Part shown: piece after piece, positions 58,465-64,000 of the stretch
Position numbering within the stretch: the stretch's first letter is position 1
Layout: every line of letters begins with the position of its first letter
Assembly (NCBI GenBank): GCA_947448415.1
Contig: CANFMT010000008.1
Span: 1-64,000, forward strand
Origin: Burkholderiaceae bacterium
GTDB taxonomy: Bacteria; Pseudomonadota; Gammaproteobacteria; Burkholderiales; Burkholderiaceae
Reading direction: 5' to 3'
DNA length: 64,000 bases
Program-made: the position numbers and the translations under genes
Notes under the pieces: generated by a model
What the model was told of the DNA's origin: nothing
Database searches by the model: none
Seen by the model: the letters and a program-made list of their open reading frames with translations, nothing else

Positions 58465-59247
58465 TTAGGACTTATTGCGATGCAGCATGAGATAAGTTCC
58501 AAACAACATCATCGGCACGCAAAGCCATTGACCCATAGATAACCCAAGTCCCAGGAGACCTAAAAAAGAATCTGGTTCACGTGCATATTCCGCCAAGAAG
58601 CGACACAACCCATAACCAACTAAGAAAAAGCCAGATATCTGACCAACGCGACGAGACTTGCTTGCGTAAATCCACAAAACAATGCCAAGTAAAACGCCTT
58701 CACCTAGCAATTGGTAAATTTGAGAGGGATGCCGCGGAATAGAGTCGACCATTGGGAATACCATGGCCCAAGGGAGATCAGTTGGCCTTCCCCATAATTC
58801 ACCATTAATAAAATTGCCTAAGCGGCCAAAAGCCAAGCCAAAAGGCACTAAGGGGGCCACAAGATCACTCACTACAAAAAAAGTAGTTTTACGTTTTTGG
58901 GCAAACCACCACAAAGCCACCAATACCCCCAATAAACCGCCATGAAAGGACATGCCGCCCTCCCATATTTTGAATATATCCAAAGGATGTGCAAGGTAAT
59001 ACCCAGGCATATAGAACAAGGTATAACCCAAACGACCCCCAAGAATCACGCCTAAAACTCCAGCGAACAATAAATCTTCAAGGTCTTTATAGGTCCAGCC
59101 CATTGCTTGATAGCGTGGCATCCGAAGTCGTAGACGTCCAAGCAATAAAAATTGTGCGAACGCCATGAGATACATCAAGCCATACCAATGAATCGCAAAA
59201 GATCCTATGCGAATAGCGGCAGGATCAAACTGAGGATGTATCAGCAT
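58465..59247 (-). CDS. lgt: Prolipoprotein diacylglyceryl transferase
   Basis: The inner-membrane enzyme that attaches diacylglycerol to lipoprotein cysteines. 260 residues, about seven helices. The Lgt signature [16 protein letters not shown] lies near residue 140, and [10 protein letters not shown] and [11 protein letters not shown] are also present. It starts five bases after holC. Confidence 0.96.
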   Translation of the reverse strand: MLIHPQFDPAAIRIGSFAIHWYGLMYLMAFAQFLLLGRLRLRMPRYQAMGWTYKDLEDLLFAGVLGVILGGRLGYTLFYMPGYYLAHPLDIFKIWEGGMSFHGGLLGVLVALWWFAQKRKTTFFVVSDLVAPLVPFGLAFGRLGNFINGELWGRPTDLPWAMVFPMVDSIPRHPSQIYQLLGEGVLLGIVLWIYASKSRRVGQISGFFLVGYGLCRFLAEYAREPDSFLGLLGLGLSMGQWLCVPMMLFGTYLMLHRNKS

Positions 59248-59252
59248 GAGTA

Positions 59253-59717
59253 TTAGCTTTTCGATTGGTCAAAGTTAAATAACTCATGCCCTAAATCGCG
59301 ATAAGCCTTATATCGATTGCGCCCCGCTAAACGCTCAGCCTCATTTACTGTAACCACTTCAACAATTCTAGGGAATCTAGCAACTAAGGCGGGTACATCA
59401 GCGGGCATGCGCATGCCTAGATGAATCATGACATCAGCATGAGGAATATTACTCAGAGCTGAGGAAGCAAAGTCATCGGTCAATACGATAGGTGTTTCTG
59501 ATGCCGCTTCATCTTCAATAAAACAGTGCGGCAAGAAATCAGTCTTACTAAAAGACCAAAGTAATTCATCTAACTTTTTAAGATCAGGCTTCTCGCCCAC
59601 CATGACAATCTGGCGAACGGGTTGACCCTCAGGCGTAGAGCTCCAAATCTTACGCGTTAAGCGACAGGCATATTCCAACTTATCGCTAACATTGCTGTGA
59701 AAATCTATGCGCGCCAT
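59253..59717 (-). CDS. holC: DNA polymerase III chi subunit
   Basis: The chi subunit of the clamp loader, linking it to SSB. About 154 residues from the ATG at 59717. [19 protein letters not shown] opens the family fold, and [28 protein letters not shown] is the conserved core. It follows pepA by 24 bases, the usual pepA-holC order of proteobacteria. Confidence 0.92.
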   Translation of the reverse strand: MARIDFHSNVSDKLEYACRLTRKIWSSTPEGQPVRQIVMVGEKPDLKKLDELLWSFSKTDFLPHCFIEDEAASETPIVLTDDFASSALSNIPHADVMIHLGMRMPADVPALVARFPRIVEVVTVNEAERLAGRNRYKAYRDLGHELFNFDQSKS

Positions 59718-59741
59718 AAACAACCAATCAATCCAATTAAC

Positions 59742-61352
59742 TTATTTTTCTTCAAGCAGGAAGTTCACCAGCAAAGGAACTGGGCGGCCGGTAGAGCCCT
59801 TAGCCGCTCCACTCTTCCAAGCAGTTCCGGCAATATCTAAATGAGCCCATTTGTATTTCTCAGTAAAGCGAGACAAGAAACAAGCAGCAGTAACGCTACC
59901 AGCTGGACGTCCACCAATATTAGCAACGTCAGCAAAATTCGATTTCAACTGATCATGATAAGCAGCATCCAAAGGTAGGCGCCACACAGTATCTAGAGAG
60001 TCTCGACCAGCTTTTGTTAAGGCCGCTACCAAGCCTTCATCCTCAGAGAACAAACCGCTGTGAACATGGCCTAAGGCAATCACACAGGCGCCAGTAAGGG
60101 TTGCGACATCGATTACTGCTTTAGGCTTAAAGCGCTCCACATAGGTGAGCGCATCACACAAGATGAGGCGACCTTCCGCATCAGTATTTAATATTTCAAT
60201 GGTTTGACCAGACATGCTCTTCACAATATCACCTGGTCTAGTTGCTCGGCCAGATGGCATGTTTTCACATGTTGGCACCACTGCAATCACATTCTTCTTC
60301 AGTTTCATCAGACCAATGGAGTACATCGTGCCTATTACTGAAGCAGCGCCACACATGTCGTATTTCATCTCATCCATTGCCTCTCCAGGCTTTAATGAAA
60401 TACCACCAGTATCAAAAGTAATTCCCTTGCCTACCAACACAATTGGCGCCTCTCCTACTTTGCCACCCTGGTGACGCATCACAATAAATTGCGGAGGAGT
60501 CTCTGAACCATTTGCAACGGACAAGAATGAGCCCATACCTAAGGCTTCAATTTGCTTACGTCCTAGTACCTCAACCTTAAGGCCAGCCTTCTTACTTAAG
60601 CCCTGCGCAGACTTACCCAAATAAGTCGGCGTACAAATATTAGGAGGAAGATTGCCTAGATCTTTGGCTAAGTTCATGCCCTCTACCATGGCAACGCCTT
60701 GCTCCACGGCCGCCTTCAACTCTTTAGCGCATTCATTACTTCCTGCAAAAATTAAATGCTTAAAGGTATCTGCCTTATCTTTTACCTTAAACTTCATTGC
60801 TGGTTGACGCACGCCAAAACGATAAGCCTGGTCACCTGCATACTGAATAGTTAAACGCACTTCTTCTGCGATAAATTCAGCTTGATGACCCAACGAAAAA
60901 CTTGGTGTGAACCACAAAGCATTTTCAATCGAATTGCCACTAAGCGCTTTTAAAGCTGCACGCGCTACTTTGGAATAAGTTGTTAGGCTGCGGCCATTTG
61001 CTAAATGTAAATCACCCAAACTTAAGAGCAACACACGTTTAGTCTTGATGCCATTAGTCGACCATGACTTTTCACTTCTCAATACGCAAACCGAAGCTTG
61101 CTGACTATCCAAATCTCCCACTACATTAGCGTGAGTGATTGAGCCGCCTAATAGCGCATCAAGCTCAACCAAAAATCCAGACTTGGCTTTGGCGCCCTTA
61201 ATTCCAACAAAACTATCTAAATCGGTCTTGGAATACCCCAGGACTAAACAATCAGAGCTATGTGCCAAAAGGCTTTTAAGGCTTGATTTGAGCTGTTTTA
61301 CGTTGCGAAGGTCGGCTTGAGGGAAAATCTTGGTACTAAATTGAATTGTCAT
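59742..61352 (-). CDS. pepA: Leucyl aminopeptidase PepA (M17)
   Basis: A dimetal aminopeptidase, 536 residues. The catalytic lysine is in VGKGITFDTGGISLKPG, metal ligands in KYDMCGAASV and the M17 signature NTDAEGRLILCDAL. The N-terminal domain is divergent, as usual. Relatives also bind DNA, but that cannot be read here. Divergent from lptF across 114 bases. Confidence 0.96.
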   Translation of the reverse strand: MTIQFSTKIFPQADLRNVKQLKSSLKSLLAHSSDCLVLGYSKTDLDSFVGIKGAKAKSGFLVELDALLGGSITHANVVGDLDSQQASVCVLRSEKSWSTNGIKTKRVLLLSLGDLHLANGRSLTTYSKVARAALKALSGNSIENALWFTPSFSLGHQAEFIAEEVRLTIQYAGDQAYRFGVRQPAMKFKVKDKADTFKHLIFAGSNECAKELKAAVEQGVAMVEGMNLAKDLGNLPPNICTPTYLGKSAQGLSKKAGLKVEVLGRKQIEALGMGSFLSVANGSETPPQFIVMRHQGGKVGEAPIVLVGKGITFDTGGISLKPGEAMDEMKYDMCGAASVIGTMYSIGLMKLKKNVIAVVPTCENMPSGRATRPGDIVKSMSGQTIEILNTDAEGRLILCDALTYVERFKPKAVIDVATLTGACVIALGHVHSGLFSEDEGLVAALTKAGRDSLDTVWRLPLDAAYHDQLKSNFADVANIGGRPAGSVTAACFLSRFTEKYKWAHLDIAGTAWKSGAAKGSTGRPVPLLVNFLLEEK

Positions 61353-61466
61353 GATGTATTACTGTATTTTGAGTCGATTCAAGGGGGTAAAAGGATTTTT
61401 ATCCATTATCCTCCGAGATGAGAATAACTTCCCTTATCCGCACCAATATAAGCCATATCAGCTTCC

Positions 61467-62582
61467 ATGATTTTTAAACAAGCCCTACGCCGAGAACTCA
61501 GTTTTACGACTGGCGGCGTCTTTTTGGTCTTGGTAACCATCATGGTGACAACATTGGTCATACGTATTCTGGGCTATGCGGCTAATGGAGCCGTTAATCC
61601 TGAAGATGCATTAGTTTTGATTGCCCTTGCCACACTGGGTTACTTAGCGGTATTACTCACAGTGTCGCTATTTGTGGCGACCTTAATAGTTCTAGTGCGC
61701 TGGTACAAGGACTCAGAAATGATTGTGTGGTTTGCAAGTGGCCTGAGTATTAGCAATTTAATTCGACCAATTTTGCAGTTTGCGATACCCCTCATCATCA
61801 TCATTGCTCTGCTAGCACTCTTTGTATGGCCATGGGCAAATCGTGAGTCCACACTCATTAGCCAACGCTTTCAACAACGTGATGACGTATCGATGGTCAG
61901 CGCAGGCCAATTTAGAGAGTCCGCAAAAGCAGAGCGAGTGTTCTTTATTGAAGAATTAGATGTCGATAAAAATGAAGTCAAGAATGTCTTTGTGGCAGAT
62001 TCTAAAAATGGACGCTTAAGTATTGCTGTAGCCTCTACTGGATATATTCAAAATTCCGAGGGTGGAGAGAAATCCATTGTCCTTCACGATGGTAGACGTT
62101 ATGAAGGGCAGCCAACTCACCCTGATTTTAGGATTCTAGAGTTTGATCAGTACTCAACAAAAATTCATAGCAAAGATACTTTAGCGCCGCCACCACGTGA
62201 CCGTGAGAAAACAGTTTCAGAACTTCTCAATGATGCAGAGCCAACTTTAATCAATGCCAACAGGGCCGAATTACTTTGGCGTATTGGCTTACCTTTAATG
62301 GCGCTCGGCCTAGTTCTCATTGCCATACCGCTTGCCTACGTCAATCCAAGGCTTGGCAATTACACCGCCATGTTTTATGCCGTGCTGATTTACCTCATTT
62401 ATAGCAACCTCCTAAACCTTACGCAAAATCTAGTAGCCAAAGGGAAATTTAGCGTCTTTGTTGGCATCTGGCCCATCCATTTACTAGCGCTATTGATAGC
62501 TATTACCCTAATACGCAATCGTATCAATCCGTCAATTAAGTGGTGGCGTCGTCAACTACCCGCCTTTCTGAGGCATAAATGA
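61467..62582 (+). CDS. lptF: LPS export permease LptF
   Basis: One of two membrane subunits of the LptB2FG ABC exporter that lifts lipopolysaccharide from the inner membrane. 371 residues, two bundles of three helices around a periplasmic beta-jellyroll (about 125-260). It opens MIFKQALRRELSFTTGGVF, typical for LptF. It overlaps lptG by four bases. The ATPase lptB is not in the window. Confidence 0.94.
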   Translation: MIFKQALRRELSFTTGGVFLVLVTIMVTTLVIRILGYAANGAVNPEDALVLIALATLGYLAVLLTVSLFVATLIVLVRWYKDSEMIVWFASGLSISNLIRPILQFAIPLIIIIALLALFVWPWANRESTLISQRFQQRDDVSMVSAGQFRESAKAERVFFIEELDVDKNEVKNVFVADSKNGRLSIAVASTGYIQNSEGGEKSIVLHDGRRYEGQPTHPDFRILEFDQYSTKIHSKDTLAPPPRDREKTVSELLNDAEPTLINANRAELLWRIGLPLMALGLVLIAIPLAYVNPRLGNYTAMFYAVLIYLIYSNLLNLTQNLVAKGKFSVFVGIWPIHLLALLIAITLIRNRINPSIKWWRRQLPAFLRHK

Positions 62583-63733
62583 AGCTGCTATTTCCCTTCA
62601 TTTATGAGCGTTATCTTGCTAAGCAAATTTATGTCGCATTTGGCTTTATTTTGTTTGCCTTAGTTGCGCTATTTTTATTCTTCGATATTTTGAGCGAGTT
62701 AGGCTCTGTTCAAGGTCAATACACGCTAGCACTAGCACTCCTGCATGTGCTACTCAAGGCACCAAGTCGAATTTCTGAAATTATTCCAATTGCCGGCCTC
62801 ATTGGCAGTATTTATGTTTTCGCTATGCTTGCAAGCCAATCAGAATTTACGATTTTGCGAATCGCTGGTTTAGACATCAAACGTGGTCTTATTACCCTAA
62901 CCAAAATTTCACTGCCCCTTATAGCCCTCACCCTCATCATGAGCGAGTGGGTGGGGCCATATGCAGAAAATAAATCAGACCAGATTCGCATGAGAGCTAT
63001 GGGAGCATCCTACTCTTCGCAATTTAGAACGGGTGTCTGGGTAAAAGACCGTTTGCGCGATGAAGATGGTAGTGGCCCTGTGCGCCCTGGCGTTCGCTAC
63101 GTAAACGTCGGTCAAATAGATAAAGACAATGAAATTAGCAATATAAAAATGTATGAATTTAATGATTCATATCATTTGCTCTCGATTCGCAGCGCCATCT
63201 CTGGCTACTTCGATGAAACTGGTATTTGGGTATTAAATGATGTTACCGAAACACGTTTCAAAGAGGTTAAGCAAACAGACCCCTTAAACCCAGTGTTTTC
63301 TGCGCAAACCTTTAACCACCCTATCGTTACGCTAGAGTCTGAAGTGACACCTCAAATTTTGAGTGTCTTACTCATCAGCCCCGAAAAAATGTCTATCGTC
63401 AGCCTAGGTCGATTTATCTCCCATCTGCGTGAAAATAAACAAGATGCCCAGCGACACACTATCGCCTTTTGGAAGAAGGTAATTTACCCATTTACGATCT
63501 TTGTGATGCTCACTTTAGCCTTACCCTTTGCATACATGAAGGTGCGGGCTGGTGGCGTTGGCATTAAGGTTTTTGGCGGGATCATGCTAGGCATGAGCTT
63601 TCAACTCTTCAATTCCCTATTTTCAAATGTTGGCCTATTGAGCTCTTGGCCAGCTCTATTAACAGCCTTAACGCCCCCTCTGCTGTACTTTTTATTGGCT
63701 TTGGTGGGGTTGCGCTGGGTTTCGAAGGCTTGA
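62579..63733 (+). CDS. lptG: LPS export permease LptG
   Basis: The second membrane subunit of the LPS exporter. 384 residues with the same plan as LptF: helices at both ends and a periplasmic jellyroll between. YERYLAKQIYVAFGFILFALVALFLFFDI and FWKKVIYPFTIFVMLTLALPFAY are family blocks. Coupled to lptF by ATGA overlap. Confidence 0.95.
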   Translation: MKLLFPFIYERYLAKQIYVAFGFILFALVALFLFFDILSELGSVQGQYTLALALLHVLLKAPSRISEIIPIAGLIGSIYVFAMLASQSEFTILRIAGLDIKRGLITLTKISLPLIALTLIMSEWVGPYAENKSDQIRMRAMGASYSSQFRTGVWVKDRLRDEDGSGPVRPGVRYVNVGQIDKDNEISNIKMYEFNDSYHLLSIRSAISGYFDETGIWVLNDVTETRFKEVKQTDPLNPVFSAQTFNHPIVTLESEVTPQILSVLLISPEKMSIVSLGRFISHLRENKQDAQRHTIAFWKKVIYPFTIFVMLTLALPFAYMKVRAGGVGIKVFGGIMLGMSFQLFNSLFSNVGLLSSWPALLTALTPPLLYFLLALVGLRWVSKA

Positions 63734-63756
63734 TACCTAAAATTCATTTAGAATTT

Positions 63757-63792
63757 GATTCCTATATCTTTTTTGATATATAGATAGGAATC
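63757..63792 (+). promoter_or_regulatory. Hairpin covering the cysB-like ribosome site
   Basis: GATTCCTAT and ATAGGAATC are perfect 9-base arms, extended inside by ATC/GAT around a T6 loop. The AGGA ribosome site lies in the 3' arm, six bases before the ATG. Confidence 0.6.
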
Positions 63793-63795
63793 CAC

Positions 63796-64000
63796 ATGAA
63801 TCTTCATCAATTCCGCTTTGTGCGTGAAGCTGTCAGACAAAACTTCAATTTAACTACTGCTGCTAAGGCTCTCTTTACGTCTCAGCCCGGTGTATCGAAG
63901 GCCATTATTGAATTAGAGGATGAATTAGGCGTGGAGATCTTTCGTCGTCACGGCAAGCGTATTCGCTCTCTTACAGAGCCTGGCAAGCGTATTCTGAGCT
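63796..64000 (+). CDS. cysB: LysR-family regulator, CysB-like (cut by window end)
   Basis: The first 68 residues are present. MNLHQFRFVREAVRQNFNLTTAAKALFTSQPGVSKAIIELEDELGVEIFRRHGKRI is a LysR helix-turn-helix, closest to CysB/Cbl, regulators of sulfur assimilation that sense acetylserine. The rest lies beyond the window. AGGA precedes the ATG by six bases, inside a hairpin. Confidence 0.85.
   Translation, partial: MNLHQFRFVREAVRQNFNLTTAAKALFTSQPGVSKAIIELEDELGVEIFRRHGKRIRSLTEPGKRILS

Overview
The window is 64 kb of dense chromosomal DNA from a low-to-moderate GC betaproteobacterium. Gene content and order (metG-DUF3460-scpA-panC, zapA followed by 6S RNA, tandem cyanophycin synthetases, several orphan Bug binding proteins) point to Burkholderiaceae, and the modest GC content and compact spacing suggest a freshwater Polynucleobacter-like organism. 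That assignment is inference; there is no 16S gene in the window. I see no prophage, insertion sequence, integrase or CRISPR array. The only mobile-type module is one vapBC toxin-antitoxin pair.

Layout. 104-179: tRNA-Thr(CGU). 195-8003: a cyanophycin locus, with DUF1854 and an unusual ABC exporter on the minus strand, divergent from cphA' and cphA. 8086-15701: fbp, vapBC, pepN, a Mn exporter-like GDT1 protein, alanine dehydrogenase and an amino-acid permease. 15969-19414: a minus-strand operon of a Bug binding protein, an alpha/beta hydrolase, an exported amidohydrolase and tcdA. 19638-28610: housekeeping genes (pdxH, msrA, aldehyde dehydrogenase, leucine exporter, a DEAD-box helicase with a structured leader, ubiC, hemD, hemC, argH). 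28616-30693: a TRAP permease pair with no binding protein. 30701-33091: a GGDEF/EAL protein. 33251-37890: dcd, a KirBac channel and a basic amino-acid decarboxylase in one operon, then fdhD. 38065-43153: metG, DUF3460, scpA, panC and an HD-GYP protein. 43300-50025: an oxalate module (oxc, two formyl-CoA transferase paralogues, a PAS protein, a formyltransferase) with a Crp/Fnr-type regulator. 50122-52610: a cobalamin riboswitch and its TonB-dependent receptor. 52732-53530: a coiled-coil protein, zapA and 6S RNA. 53534-58357: a TSUP transporter convergent with a malonate module (matB, Bug protein, malonyl-CoA decarboxylase). 58465-63733: lgt, holC, pepA, lptF and lptG. 63796-end: the start of a cysB-type LysR regulator.

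How it fits together. Several modules suit life on small organic acids and storage polymer: oxalate (Oxc/Frc to formate, with FdhD and a formyl-folate-type enzyme nearby), malonate (MatB/Mcd) and cyanophycin as an Asp/Arg nitrogen store. Two c-di-GMP proteins point to surface or lifestyle switching.

The least explained features are the cyanophycin-linked ABC exporter/DUF1854 pair, the degenerate CphA' lying in the same frame as CphA with one stop codon between them, a perfect FNR-type palindrome between the cysteine-free Fnr-like regulator and oxc, and three leaders (helicase, btuB-like, cysB) whose hairpins sit at or on the translation start.
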